A stretch of 64,000 nt of DNA from Tubulanus polymorphus (GCF_964204645.1 NC_134027.1:19704485-19768484); one strand, 5' to 3'. Shown: positions 33,928 through 45,394, counted from the stretch's first letter. Notes: generated by a model not told the origin, from the letters alone. Translations and numbers: made by a program.

Positions 33928-34449
33928 ATGAATTCATCCAGAGTTAACAGTCCATTTCAAACTATTTTTGATAACAATGAAAATTGGTTGAATGTTTTGG
34001 AGTGTTGTGACGCAGATTGTTTGAGGCTACGTGGATACGAAGTGGTGAGTGAGGAAGACAATGAACATGAAATTGTTTTTTTCTCCTTGTAGAATAAAGA
34101 TATTACTTAAAACTGTCCAACGGAAAGCGATCCTTTTAATGTTGTCGCCTGCCAAATGAAAGAAAGAGATTTCAAAAATGCTTGTCGACTGGCAATATTG
34201 AAGGCACTCAGTGTTTCCCAACCTCGCCATTTACCATTCATGCAAGGGAGAATTTTGCCTAAAAATGATGGATGGGGGAGGAATGACAATCAGTATGTTA
34301 CTGCACCAGAAATCGTGAATATGGTATGTAGTGATTACCAATCATCATTCACATATAAACAACAAGTATTGGCAAACAAAACATTCATTATCAGACTAAC
34401 AAAATATTTTCCGTTTCAGGTTTTAGATCACATTAATCATATGAACTGA
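33928..34449 (+). CDS. unrecognised + strand ORF pair, possible small gene
   Basis: An ATG at 33928 opens a 55-codon frame (stop 34090-34092) with NSPFQTIFDNNENWLNVLECCDADCLRLRGYEV, ending near a donor-like GTGAGT. A second frame from 34156 reads DFKNACRLAILKALSVSQPRHLPFMQGRILPK, then GRNDNQYVTAPEIVNM, meets a donor-like GTATGT, and runs to 34449. It also holds TTTCAG before VLDHINHMN, so a two- or three-exon gene could be built. Composition looks protein-like, but no domain was recognised. It lies head-to-head with the minus-strand ORF, 233 bp away. Confidence 0.3.
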
Positions 34450-34589
34450 CAGAGACTCACTATGGTTGTACTTAAACAAACAATAAATATCTACCATCCC
34501 ATCTTAATGTGGTAGAACTATACAAGGGATTTTTATGACAAACGGATCCACTAGCTCATCACCGTCCAGTAACACTGTCCATCTACAGG

Positions 34590-35425
34590 AAAATTTTCAA
34601 TAAAATGAACCTTTCTCTTTTTCTATCAACGTTCTGAGTTCTTGTAATGTCGATACAGTAGATTCAGTGAGTGATTTGTGTATTTAGACGGTTCGACAGT
34701 TTTATCATGATTAAAGAAACCAGCCCTAGAAATCGCGGTAATATTCCTCTGATTTTCCTAATGAGATCACACCCCGAGTATGACTTTCCAGTACATCATT
34801 AAAACGCATATCTACGTTCGATTCTGGCCTTGGTGTATCCAAAAGTGCTCTCATACGGGCATTTATGATTTTATGATTTTGCCCATACCCTTTTGTCAAG
34901 AGTTCAAGAGATTGTTTGTGATTGTTGTTCAACAGTGATAGTCCCGATATCGTTTGCTTGCTTCGTCATCGAGTCGAGCTTGAAGATATTGAAATTGTTT
35001 TGGTTGTCCGTAGGCTGGTTGTTGTCGTGTACTGCCAATTTAAATGCGTCGATTCGTGATATCTCCGTTCAATTTGGGTCATTGAAGTTTCTGTAATTTT
35101 GTGTTCTGGTGATGTTGCGTTGGCGTCAGCATGCGGATTGAATTTGGTCTGGAACTGGAATGAGGCTTGCTCACGTTGAAGTGAACCACGGCTATTTTTT
35201 GTTCACTTTGGTATTAAAATCATCTGCATCCGCTTTCGTGATTTCCAGATTGGCGTTGCTAGTTGATGATTTCCTCGTTCGATATACGCTGATTTTCCCT
35301 CTGATTTTGTTGAGTAGAGCTGATTTCTTGTCTTATGGTTTGTTTGCGCTGTGTAGTTGATCATCCGTTGTTCATAGTTTCGTCGATTGATTGGTGAAGT
35401 TTTAACAGCATTCGTATCATCATCT
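34590..35425 (-). pseudogene. BEL/Pao retrotransposon gag (DUF1759-type) remnant
   Basis: Minus-strand frames show the gag region of BEL/Pao elements. The earlier part (about 35010-34935) reads FQYLQARLDDEASKRYRDY. The frame 34932-34726 reads SLELLTKGYGQNHKIINARMRALLD, NVDMRFNDVLESHTRGVISLGKSEEYY, and after a shift LIMIKLSNRLNTQI (about 34.66 kb). These follow the usual order of the family. Stops and shifts break it, and no protease, RT or integrase of this element follows. It is a 5' fragment, consistent with the primer-binding site and LTR just upstream. Confidence 0.8.
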
Positions 35426-35443
35426 ATCCTGGTAACGGCACCA
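35426..35443 (-). promoter_or_regulatory. candidate primer-binding site of the BEL/Pao element
   Basis: On the minus strand the sequence TGGTGCCGTTACCAGGAT sits three bases after the candidate LTR and before gag. It begins TGG, as tRNA-complementary primer sites do, and resembles sites seen in BEL/Pao elements. Confidence 0.5.
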
Positions 35444-35446
35444 AAA

Positions 35447-35877
35447 TGTGGTTATGCACAGCATGATAAGTTTTAGAGAAGATGACAAAATAGCGATATA
35501 GAGATAGACAATATATGCTGTACTGAACTTTATTGCACAAGACAATGAGGCATGAACAAGAGTACGTGCTTAATAGGACATATGGTCATTCAGTACTAAA
35601 GTCTATCCCAGTGGTTATGACCGCAGCATTTCACTCTCAAAGAGCCAGTATCAACAACAATTTAATTGATACTAACAGCTGTAAGTGGCAAAACTCACAC
35701 TGAGCATCGCCGGTCCCAGCTGCTTGTTACTATGGTTACCGGCAAGAGTGAATAAAGAGCAAAACTTTTCCAAACTTACCCACGAAAATAAAGAAATAAG
35801 CTGTTAAATTTCAGTTTTGAAGTCTTGTTGCATTCAAGAGTGAATATTTTCGCAGTATACTGAAGTCAGTGTTTACA
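35447..35877 (-). repeat. candidate 5' LTR of the BEL/Pao element
   Basis: A 431-bp stretch starts TGTAAACACTG and ends ACCACA on the minus strand, directly before the primer site. AATAAAG (35525-35531, minus) lies about 80 bases before the 3' end. A 35-bp part of it recurs inverted at about 41940-41975, which supports a repetitive identity. No second LTR is present next to the gag remnant. Confidence 0.45.
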
Positions 35878-36059
35878 TTACCAAGTATCAGAACTAATTT
35901 CCAAGTTGAGAGATAATATTAAGACTTTAGACGGTGTTTTCAAGCAAAATATTATCACACGACTCTTCCAGATAACGATTATAAGTAAATCCAGTCCACG
36001 AATATATATTAGACATTTGTAAAAGTAATATTGTATCCATGGACTCTGAAGAGACGAAA

Positions 36060-37000
36060 TTAATCCACAAAAGCTTGAATTCCAAGAGTGTTTATATCGT
36101 AATCGTAATCCCAGGACTCCCCCCAGTCACTTGCATTAGAATCTGACTGGTCTGTGTCACTGTCTCCAAGATGAATAATAAACTTCTCAATCACTGTATC
36201 TAAGATTCCTTCGAGCACGATCATTTCATCTTCAACTTTGATGACATGATTGATATATTTGAGCCAGTCTGCCGCAGTAACACCATCAATCGCTTCCATC
36301 AGCAAAATTTTCACGTCATCCAATTTAAAAGTAGTATCGTTTGATGAATAATACGATTTGATTTTAGCCCAAATCATCTCATTGGGTTTCAGTTTGCAGG
36401 GGTACGGAGGCAGTCTTAAAACATGGTGTCGATTTTCATCAGCCAGAACATCTATTCTATAGGATGATAGATATTGTGGTTTGCGCTGAAGAATCTTTTT
36501 GTATAAGACTGGCTTCGGCATATCAGGAGCCCAAAAAATTGATTTTGACCTGAGCCAGACTTGCATGTCTTCTTAGCTGGAATTCGCTCAGTTTGCACAA
36601 AATGGTAGCTGGCATTGTCCATAACGATAACACTATTCGGAGGCAGCTTTGGTAATAATTTCGCCGTGAACCAGCGCTCAAAATTGTCTCCATTCATGTC
36701 TTGGTGGCATTCAGCATTTTTTCCACCAGATTTAAACACTAAATCAGCCACATCAACGAATCCATCAGTGCTGCCAACTTGTAGAATGATTAGTCCTTTT
36801 CCAGTAGGGTCTTTCAAACTGCACGACAGTCCATTATTTTTGTGTCGTACCATATCTTATCTGGAACTGATCCTGCATTTAACCAAGTCTCGTGCAAATA
36901 ATATATATTTCTACCTTCACACCTGAATTGTTATACGTCCCTTAGATATTTATAGTGCCAGCTTACGATTTCATCCTTTCAATCAGTAGAGAATACCTGC
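36060..37000 (-). pseudogene. IS630/Tc1-like DDE transposase
   Basis: The minus-strand order is IVSWHYKYLRDV and GRNIYYLHETWLNAG (about 36990-36880), GKGLIILQVGSTDGFVD and DMNGDNFERWFTAKLLPKLPPNSVIVMDNASYH (frame 36853-36452), and then frame 36566-36060 with VLRLPPYPCKLKPNEMIWAKIKSYY. This is the common eukaryotic IS630-like family with a DDE catalytic core. The second D (VMDNASYH) and the E (NEMIW) are kept. The first D, normally YxDETW, is His (YLHETW). At least two frameshifts are present. The protein would cut and rejoin transposon ends, but this copy cannot. Confidence 0.88.
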
Positions 37001-37888
37001 TTCTTTTTGGTTTACCTTTGTCATCGATATGATGTTGGCATTGAGCCAATTCATGTAAAATCGCGGTACGTTTTTTATGTGAGCATTTGTTTTATTGGTT
37101 CTCGGTTTAAACGACGTATAATCGATGCGATTGAAGACATGGCGAACCTCCATCGATGACATGGTCAACTGAGTTAAAATTCTACGAAAAGCTGTTTTTG
37201 GCGGAAAAATTCTTAGCTCTCGCGTATGAAATTGCAATGACCTCGATTGGGGGGCGTCGTCTCTACGAGCGAATGGGATTGGCTGTTTCGGGGATATACG
37301 GGGAATACACGGAGAATTTCCGGCGCTACTAAAATAATTATGGGAAAGCCATAGAATGGCTTACGTTTCATTTAGGAGCCGTATACGTGCGAATTTCAAA
37401 TTCTCATTGCTGGTGAGGATGTAGTTATTTCACACATCTGCCATAGGTATTGTTTCATTTTAATACTTGGTAATTGTTTTGATTGACATTGAAGTGTAAT
37501 CAAACATTCACTTACACGAGGCCTCCACGTGTGCGGAGTGCTACACGACACACACACACAAGCTCGGACAGTACACTACTAAAGGTGATGCTGTAACGTG
37601 TGCACGTTTGACATGAAAATAGGCTGAATAATCGCAGCAGAAGATGGGCGCTGTTTTCTGTTTTATAGAATTAGTAATAAATTGTAATTTCTTGTGACCT
37701 GAAAATATTAAGCAGCAAACTACTAGTATAGTTCGAGGTCTGAATAATGTAGTGGTAAATTCCAGGATTTAAAACGATCTAATAGCCGATTTCTTCTGTA
37801 CCGGTATTTTAACTTCCGCGGCCAACATTGGAAAAGGTTTCCAAGACCCAATATTCAGCCACTGATATGTGACATCATATGAATTTTA

Positions 37889-38430
37889 GGCCATCCCATA
37901 TTAATGGTCTGTTTGCCGTAACCCGACCGACCCGAATTCAAAGGGACCGAGTGAAAACTTTTTTTCTGCGATTCATTGTAATAAATTTTTTTTTTGATAA
38001 AAAGGGCCGACCGACCGACCCGACTATGAGCTACGTATGTTTGAATTCAAGTGTGCATCGTGTGAAAACATGCCTTGACATGTGGCCTAATTTAAGTTTT
38101 CCAGGAAACTGGCAGTGTTCCAATAAGCTGCCATTCATTTTCATAGTGACTATATTAAAGCTGGTAACGTAAAAGCTCGCACATATTCAATGTACTGTTT
38201 CATTTTTAACACAGCTATGACGCTCTGGACGAATAATTTTAGAATTATTCTCGAAATCTACGCTAATAGACAAATTTCCCGTGCACAACCTGCGATATTG
38301 TTTCCATGTAAAATAGATGATTAATTTTTTTTTGCCAAAATTTATGCAAAAAAAATTCTACCTACCTACCGACTCATCTTGAAAAGTTGAGTCGGTGTTA
38401 CGGCAAACAGATAATTATTTTGGGATGGCC
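37889..38430. mobile_element. MITE-like element with ~34-bp terminal inverted repeats
   Basis: The ends read GGCCATCCCA.. at 37889 and its inverse ending at 38430. Over the outer ~34 bases the two ends agree at all but about five positions, including CTGTTTGCCGTAAC. The 542-bp interior has no transposase and carries ACCGACCGACCCGAC-type words near both ends. No clear target duplication was identified. Confidence 0.75.
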
Positions 38431-40979
38431 CTTTTTGAATATTTTTTTTCATATTGTGATACATAGAATAGTTTCCCTGCCGCGCCTACCCGACCCTACA
38501 AAATTTTTGGACGTGGACCGTAACCAAATGTATATCTTTGGTCTTATTTGACTACAAAATAATTCTAAAAAGATAAAATACAATATAAACTTGTGGAACT
38601 GTAGCGTTTCGTAGTTAGAATACATTAACAATTTAGCATGTTTCTTCATCCACATAGTACCTGAAAATACTCACCGGGCGAGTGTGTGCACTCACTCGCA
38701 CCAGAGTCGATCATAGCGGTAGCGTGATCCTCTTATATGTCCTCAGAGTGTATATATGTAAATGTGTACTTATGTAATAGATGTATGTAAAATGGCGCCG
38801 CTACAAAGGGTCCGCCTGTGTCACGTAAACAACGGGAAAGATGTTTATGAAGGGGTCTACGACCACCACAGGAAGTTATGTTTGTGTGTAGAATAATAAA
38901 TGACTCTCAGGCTTAACTCGACCTAGCACACGAGTAAGCAATTCCCGCAACCCCGGGTGTAGATTGCTGATAGATCCAGGAACGTAACGACTGGGTCGAT
39001 TCGAAAACTATCCTCCGGGAACTAAGGATCGGGCCCAACCCTATGTTAGAACCTACAGATAGCGATGCGCACCCTTCTGTTCACCCAATAACATACGACC
39101 TCGTAGTTATACATGAACCCGAATCGACCGTATCACACACCACGTCACCCACCCCCGACGTGGAATTTCCTCGCTTGAGCCTAAATTGGATAGCGGAATA
39201 AACAGAAACCGCCCGTCACCCGAACGGGATTGCACTACGTTCCGCTGGACTCTACCATTTCTGAGAGTAAGCCTCTATACAGACCATGGACGCTCCGACC
39301 AACTCCACGGTTTTACTACCCAACATCTATTACTAAATCGTTAATACCATTACGTGCTGCGACAGCAGCTTTTATTCGTCTATCAGAAACTGACATACGT
39401 CATGCTCAAATACAAGACAGGTTCATACTCCACAAATGCTTACATACTTACAAAGGGAAAAGATAATGCGATTGACACATGCTGTTACGCTTCAAACTTA
39501 TACAACGAACATATAGACCGCGAACATTATACCTATATAAAATTTATTGAAACTTAAAGATACGCGCCTGAAAGCTGGTCTTAAGGACCTATACCACACA
39601 TACATGAAGGCAGAATAATAGTTTGATAAAGCTATAAGCACAAGTAATGGTCAAACCCGTCTCTATATACTTAAGTATAAACGGGGAGAAACACAAGAAC
39701 CCAAGGCCTGGTATCAAGAATCCATACCTAATACATAAGTATTGACGGATTATATATAGTTCAACGATCCTAAGGACAAACGAGAAACACAGGGCCCGTC
39801 AATAATACATAAGTATGGACGGTAAACGTAATGCCCAATGGCTTATGGCCATAGGTGAGGAAATCGTACTATGATTTTGCCGTAGCTTAATGCTTAACAA
39901 AGAGTAATACTCAAGACTAGTAACGTATTTACAGTAAGGGGGATTCTGTGGGCCTGAGGCCCTTAATTTCTAACTCAGAAAGAAGGAACAGAGACGAACG
40001 GGTACAAGACCCGAAACGCCGCCAGGCGGCGCTGTCCCGGACCGACTTACATCTTAAAGACGTTCTCCGAGTAACTAACTGAAAGAGAAAAACTGCGCGC
40101 CTTATATTCTGATATTGCCGACTCCGATGTGTTGCATCTTTACTCCGCGTCGCTTCACTGGTCGCTCAACAATGGCCGCCCCGTCGGATGTGCTTCCTAG
40201 GATTCTTCCGAGCCGCTTTGCTGCTGAACTACGTTGTCTTCTTATCGAAGTAATATACCATTAAAAAGGTTGGAACTTGTACTTTCCGATGATATGAAAT
40301 TCGTGTCAGATAGTTCGGTCGTAAAGACAAGTGAGGTCCCGAAAGGCTGTCGTCATGCGTGACCGCGTTCGAGATCGCAGGTTCAACCGTCGAATACTCA
40401 TTAGCTTTAAGGCACGAAGGTGCCGAAATCATCTTCTAGATTTGTAATAATGATAATTATCTAAGAACTTAATTTATGTGACTAAATACTAAGGTGATAT
40501 GTTATGGTGACAGTAACAAGACGTCATCGTAGAAACTTTAACTCTTCCGCTTATCGAGCGGATCATGTGGCCGGACCGGAAGTAAACAAACCGGCGAAAT
40601 CGGTTCATCTACCAAACTACAACTCGTGTCGCCTAAAAAAACGATGACATTAGTAGATGCTTTCACCGAGTCAGGACTTTATATTCCTCTTTCAAACGGT
40701 ATCGTACATGATGACTTTCGATAATTATTTAGTGTGTAAAAGGCGAGATAAATACAGCGGCGGTACTATTTACCACCGGGAACAATTTCGGGACTAAGGA
40801 GCCGCGGGTTATCGCCGGAGTTGAAGTAAGGGGAAATGTATCTTCTGCACGGTCGCTGATAACCAAGGGGATAGAGGTATCTGTCTTGAGAAATGAAATT
40901 TTGTTACAGAACTTTGAAGTCACGAATTTAAAAAAAAGATTTTTCAAGCAATGCCCTTATTCCAATCAACCTCTAGCTT
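38431..40979. other. unassigned region, possible LTR-retroelement leader at 38.7-39.3 kb
   Basis: At 38.74 kb a TATATATG is followed 150 bp later by AATAATAAATG and then a GC-richer open stretch to about 39.2 kb on the + strand (for example LRIGPNPMLEPTDSD). This looks like an LTR followed by a gag leader, but no protein domain was recognised. From 39.5 to 40.9 kb nothing was identified. CpG content is higher at 40.0-40.2 kb. Confidence 0.25.
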
Positions 40980-41180
40980 TCAAGGTAAACCACACTTTGC
41001 CCATGGGCAATTTATTTTTAATTTGAAGCCAATTTCTCGCAAAATTCTATGTAGTGATGTCCTGAATATATTAGGTAATGTGTCATCGTTTTTAATTTTC
41101 TGGAGCACTTTATTTAAATTTGGAGGCTCCTTTGCGTGGAAAAAAATCGTGAACTTTCTGTCAGATTGCAGATAGCACAA
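40980..41180 (-). pseudogene. IS630/Tc1-like transposase, DNA-binding fragment
   Basis: A 66-codon minus frame reads EPPNLNKVLQKIKNDDTLPNIFRTSLHRILREIGFKL. This matches the second helix-turn-helix of eukaryotic IS630-like transposases (pattern PTLxxLL..V..D..LP..SRTSLHRLLKxxGF). No catalytic part follows, so it is a fragment from a relative of the copy at 36-37 kb. Confidence 0.55.
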
Positions 41181-41939
41181 TTTCGTTCACAACTAATTTG
41201 GTACAATGTTTCAGCTTCTCAGATTTTGGCCTGCCTGGTGTTGCCACTTTTCCATTTCTTTATGCTCTTTCTTTGCACTGTTGCACTGAACACTCACTAA
41301 CACCGGTCCCAGACGTTTAGGATCACTGTTCTCTCTTTACTCGTAAATCGGTGTTTTTTGCTATTGTTATTTAAATCCAGTAGATAAAGATGGTGTAGCA
41401 GGGCCAGCATCATATATTGAAGGATCAAGAAAAAAATAAATCCACAGGAACAAAGAGAAACCCTTTTTTAGACTCCAATGTTGCTATGAGCAGTACATAG
41501 CTGAGTCTGAGGAATTCTGACCCTGGTTCCACCTATAAACCCAATCTAAAAGGATTGTGATTAGATCCATGTGTAGAGGGCTCAGACAATGGATAATAAA
41601 GAGTAATTAGTGTTACCATTAAGTATCTCAGCAAACATAATGGTTTGGTGATTTTAAAAAACTGCGAACAAAGCTTATGTACTATAGATTTTGAATGTGA
41701 CTATGAAAATCTTCATCTATCATTTGATGAATTATTTATACGCAAATCAAATCTGTGTGCAACATGAAATGATAATTCTTAAAATGAAACTAAAAATTCA
41801 AGAAAGGATTAAGTCAAAAATGACCAGTTGATGGGATATTATTCACTCTTGAAAGCAGTAGTCGCTTGAACTCAATTCCTCTGAAGACTGAGCGATAGAA
41901 ACCACAGGGATCCTGATGTGTTATGATAACAACTTTTTG

Positions 41940-41975
41940 ATGCATCGCGGTCATAACCTCTGGGATAGACTTTAG
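41940..41975 (+). repeat. short match to the BEL/Pao LTR candidate
   Basis: The inverse of this segment (CTAAAGTCTATCCCAG..GTTATGACCGC) matches 35598-35632 with few differences. It may mark a decayed LTR in the opposite orientation spanning about 41.81-42.05 kb. Confidence 0.35.
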
Positions 41976-42139
41976 AGCTGAAACACCAAAGAACAAACAA
42001 TCACTAAAGAGTGAAAACAGTTCAGCTTCACTGGTTGACAAATCTGCTCATTTCTTTCCTTGACCCACAACTGATAGTCCACCGTTGAGACAAGCAAGAC
42101 AAAGCGGACGACCTGTCGAAATGATGTCAGCGTAACGAA

Positions 42140-43803
42140 AATGAGTATGACTCATTTTTGTTCAAGTGCTCGCTCAATAGGTTTCGAACTTACTTAATTT
42201 GAGGCAGTTTTTGGGGACAGAAGCAGTGAAAGTTGCTTCTTGTTTTATCTAATATTTCAAACATATTTTTGGGTAGCTTCCTGAAATGCTTTCATCAGTA
42301 AATCCGCTGTTTCTTGCATCGTACAATTTAGGACGCAATTTGTACATGTACAGGAAAAACCCCGATTTACCGCCCCTGGCATACCGCCACTGCCAACTTA
42401 ATCTCCTTACAATCCTTTACAAATGTATTACAATATTTCCCGACTTGTTGCCATCGTAAAAGTTGAGTAACTTGATCTCTAATAATATTATGATACGCCA
42501 CCATAAAACGATACCGATGACCTGGTTCATCGATCCCATGACCACCTCACTTTGTTGCAAGTCTAGTCCACCAGTAAGTTATGGTAATTAAAACTATTTC
42601 ATTAGATGGCACGGACACCGAAACCAATTGAATTAGCGGTAAAAGATAAAAGGAAGGAATAAAGATCTATCGCAATAGAAAATGGCTGACCATTATTTTA
42701 CATACGATGGAATAAGACAGTGATTTACAGCGATATATGCATTAAAGGCGGCGTACAGTGGCGTGTCTATTTACAAATCGATCTGCAGCGATTGGTATCG
42801 TAGTATGAACAATAAATGTTGCATGTGATATGATTCCTATTCTAGCCTACGATGTTTTCCTGATGATGTGCCCCGATGTTATGTAAAAAGTTATTAATTG
42901 TAAAAGGATGTTTTTTTTCAGATTTTTTTCTATATTCATCACATTAATATACATCGTAGCCTACTGTGCAGATAATAGGTTAGTTATTTAAGTGACTTGA
43001 CATAAACCCCGATATACCGTCACACTCTATTTACCGCCAAAATCAGGAATCCCCAAGGGTGGCGTTAAATCGAGGTATGACTGTACTTCCGTACCATATT
43101 TCTATGAAACATTTTGTTCAAATAGATTTCTTTTGTCATCATATCATAGATAAGAAGTAGTTATCTTTTTCTTTATGGAAAATGGCTCTATTTTGAGGAT
43201 TACTTTTTTTCCAGGCTGCGATTCCAGAAATTTTTCCATGGTACTTCCAAATCCAAGATGGCTGACATTGGTCACATGACCTCAACGCACCAATCTGAAC
43301 CATGGAAAATTATTCTATAATGTAGCCCTGATTCATATCTCAAATTTGGTATATAGTTTGTTTATTTAGGTTGAGTAGTTTCTGAGTAATGACAAGTTAA
43401 CTGGAGACACTAGTATCACCCAAAAATCATTGTCAGTCTTATACCATATAGAATGGCCAGTACTGAAAGGGTGAAGTGATTTAAATAGTTTAAGTTAATA
43501 TCTTCTTCCATACCTTCCAGATTTCAACATTTGGGAATGATTATTTCCATTACTGATAGCATGAAGTGCGCTTTAAGTATGCCAGGTTATGTTGATCTCG
43601 GTTCTTCCATTTTATCAGCCTTGTGGGTTGCATGCTAAGCATTTTCGTTCAGGTATTTCTAACCAAGCCGATGCTTCGACTTTGACAGCTGTTTTTGAAC
43701 ATGCCCCCACCCTCACAAGGCTTTTCCTTGAATGAACATCGCTCAGTGTCACTGCATGAATACTCCGAGCCATCAGCCAAGCCTCGCACACCTTTCACTG
43801 TAT
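42140..43803 (+). repeat. dispersed repeat, copy 2, split by a MITE and cut by the Polinton block
   Basis: Parallel to 19600-20440: GACTCATTTTTG.. at 42.15 kb, TTTTTGGGGACAGAAGCAGTG at 42.21 kb, GTGATTTAAATAGTTT at 43.48 kb and CCGATGCTTCGAC at 43.67 kb. Copy 1 runs on past CACCTTTCACTG. Copy 2 leaves homology right there, at the first A+T-rich bases (about 43804). This locates the left border of the Polinton-like block. Confidence 0.75.
42351..43083. mobile_element. Tigger-like MITE with TA target duplication
   Basis: The left end CAGGAAAAACCCCGATTTACCGCCCC and the inverse right end CAGTCATACCTCGATTTAACGCCACC match at most positions. Each is flanked by TA (42349-42350 and 43084-43085). No transposase is present in the 733 bp. 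The CAGT..ACCTCG ends point to mobilisation by a Tigger/pogo enzyme. Confidence 0.7.
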
Positions 43804-43805
43804 AG

Positions 43806-44268
43806 AAATTAGAAGAAATAGAAAGAAATAAAACGTGTCAATATTGTAATAAGAAAATTTAACATGTTGATGAAAATACTTATTATAAATCAAAATTACA
43901 TCTAATTAATGTTTATAAAAATGAAAGTATGACACCATTGTTGAATAACCCAAAGAAATATATCAAATATTTTCTATAAGTTGTTATTTGATAAATTATT
44001 AGCTTATGCAGAAGATAATCCTAAACAAATATATAAATTATTATATTCGAGAAAAATAGATTTAAGTTATCTAACAAAAAATTTTGGATATCATTTTGAT
44101 ATCTATTTTGATGAATACTTTGAAAAATTAAGAAAAGAAGGTAAGATACATACTAATTATTATTATCTGATGGCTCAACTAAAATTAATAAATCTACCTA
44201 AGTATTATTATGAATTAGATATAAACCAAGATGATTTTATAAATTTATTAGAAACAAAATTAGAATAA
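43806..44268 (+). pseudogene. Polinton-associated zinc-finger-like gene, broken
   Basis: The first part reads EEIERNKTCQYCNKKI, stop (43860-43862), HVDENTYYKSKLH, suggesting a C-x2-C...H...H finger of the kind seen in small proteins of large DNA viruses and Polintons. After a second stop at 43977 a different frame (43981-44268, 95 codons) runs on with LLFDKLLAYAEDNPKQIYKLL and ends EFETKLE-like residues before TAA. A single-base shift would link the parts, so they are probably one gene with one stop and one frameshift. Function is unknown. It converges with the ATPase gene. Confidence 0.45.
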
Positions 44269-44294
44269 TTATTATAAAACTAATTTATATATCT

Positions 44295-44372
44295 ATGTAC
44301 TAGACGTACGTAAGAATCCAAGAATCCAAGAAAGTAAGAATTCTTACTTTCTTACTCATACGTCTAGTACAT
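44295..44372. terminator. large hairpin 1 between convergent Polinton genes
   Basis: Outer arms ATGTACTAGACGTA and its inverse flank a perfect 24-bp palindrome at 44329-44352 (core AAGTAAGAATTCTTACTT). It begins 27 bases after the stop of the + strand gene. Transcript-end hairpins are used by some large DNA viruses; that role here is inferred from position. Confidence 0.55.
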
Positions 44373-44689
44373 ACATATATAAATAAGTTTTTATAAACAT
44401 TAAAAATATAAATTATTCATTGAAGTATAGAAATAGTTATAACATAATCTATTTTTATTTTTATTGAGTGAAAACATATAATTTATTCATTTTTATTTAT
44501 TTCATTTAATAATTTATATTTGTAATTATTATAAATATAAATTATATATATATATATATATTTGTACCCCTGTGTAAACGTAAATTATAAACATAGTTTT
44601 AATATGTAATTTATTCATTACATTATTATATATTTCATTTAATAATCTATATTTATAATTTTTATAAAAACTAATTTATATATCTATAT

Positions 44690-44765
44690 ACTAGACGTAT
44701 GAATAAGAATCCAAGAATTCTTACTTTCTTAGCAAGAATCTTGGTTTCTTACTCATACGTCTAGT
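44690..44765. terminator. large hairpin 2 between convergent Polinton genes
   Basis: About 25-bp arms starting ACTAGACGTATGA pair with two mismatches around a loop rich in CCAAGA/TCTTGG words. It ends 76 bases from the ATPase stop. The arms share the ACTAGACGTATGA word with hairpin 1. Confidence 0.55.
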
Positions 44766-44840
44766 ACTTAGATATATGAATAGTTATTCTATAAATTTAT
44801 ATTCATAGGGATATTGTAGTCTCAGACGTAATTTTGAACC

Positions 44841-45394
44841 TTAATTATTCTTTAATTTATTCATATATTCATCATGTAATTCAGTAGGTATAATTTGATT
44901 TTCTTCCAAAGATTGTTGCATCGATTTTCTATCTTTATTATAGAATAAAACTAAAAATCTTATGTTTTCTCTAAAATCTTTAACAATTGAATTACATTTT
45001 TGATTTAAAACCCATGTTGTTATCCCAAAATGTCTACCAGAGAAAGCTAAATAGCATAACTCACTTTCTCTAACTTTTGAATCATGTAAATTTGCACAAT
45101 CATCAATAATGAATAATGTATTTGATCCTTTATAAATATCAATTGCTATGTTTATACAATTATCTAAATTTTCTTTTACTGTTTTAGGATCTAATATAAT
45201 AAACTTTTTTATCTTAACTATATCCCTATTATACGTTTTATTTATTTCATAAGTAGGGCAGAATAATATTGTATTATCAAATGATTCTTATAAATAGTTT
45301 CTGACAAATCTAATATGAAATGTGTTTTACCACTGTTGGTTACTCCAGTAACTAAAATATTATGCAGTTCAAATATAAATAAATCTTTGTTCAT
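44841..45394 (-). pseudogene. FtsK/HerA-type (A32-like) DNA-packaging ATPase
   Basis: The gene starts with ATG at 45392-45394 and ends with TAA at 44841-44843. Near the start it has a Walker A loop, TGVTNSGKTHF. After a frameshift at about 45.28 kb the second frame carries the Walker B strand LFIIDDCANLHD, then a GRHFGITTWVLNQK block that matches the conserved GRHxxIS..LTQ region of these ATPases. Such enzymes pump viral DNA into capsids. The total of 554 nt is not a multiple of three, consistent with one indel. Length (about 184 residues) is slightly short for the family. Its start overlaps the integrase end by 26 nt, suggesting a compact viral layout. Confidence 0.82.

Noticed and set aside
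37546-37560. CA-rich run
   Set aside because: Too short to be worth listing as a microsatellite.
40340-40410. GGTTCAACC resembling a pol III B box
   Set aside because: No acceptable A box at the right distance and no tRNA fold, so neither a tRNA nor a SINE is supported.
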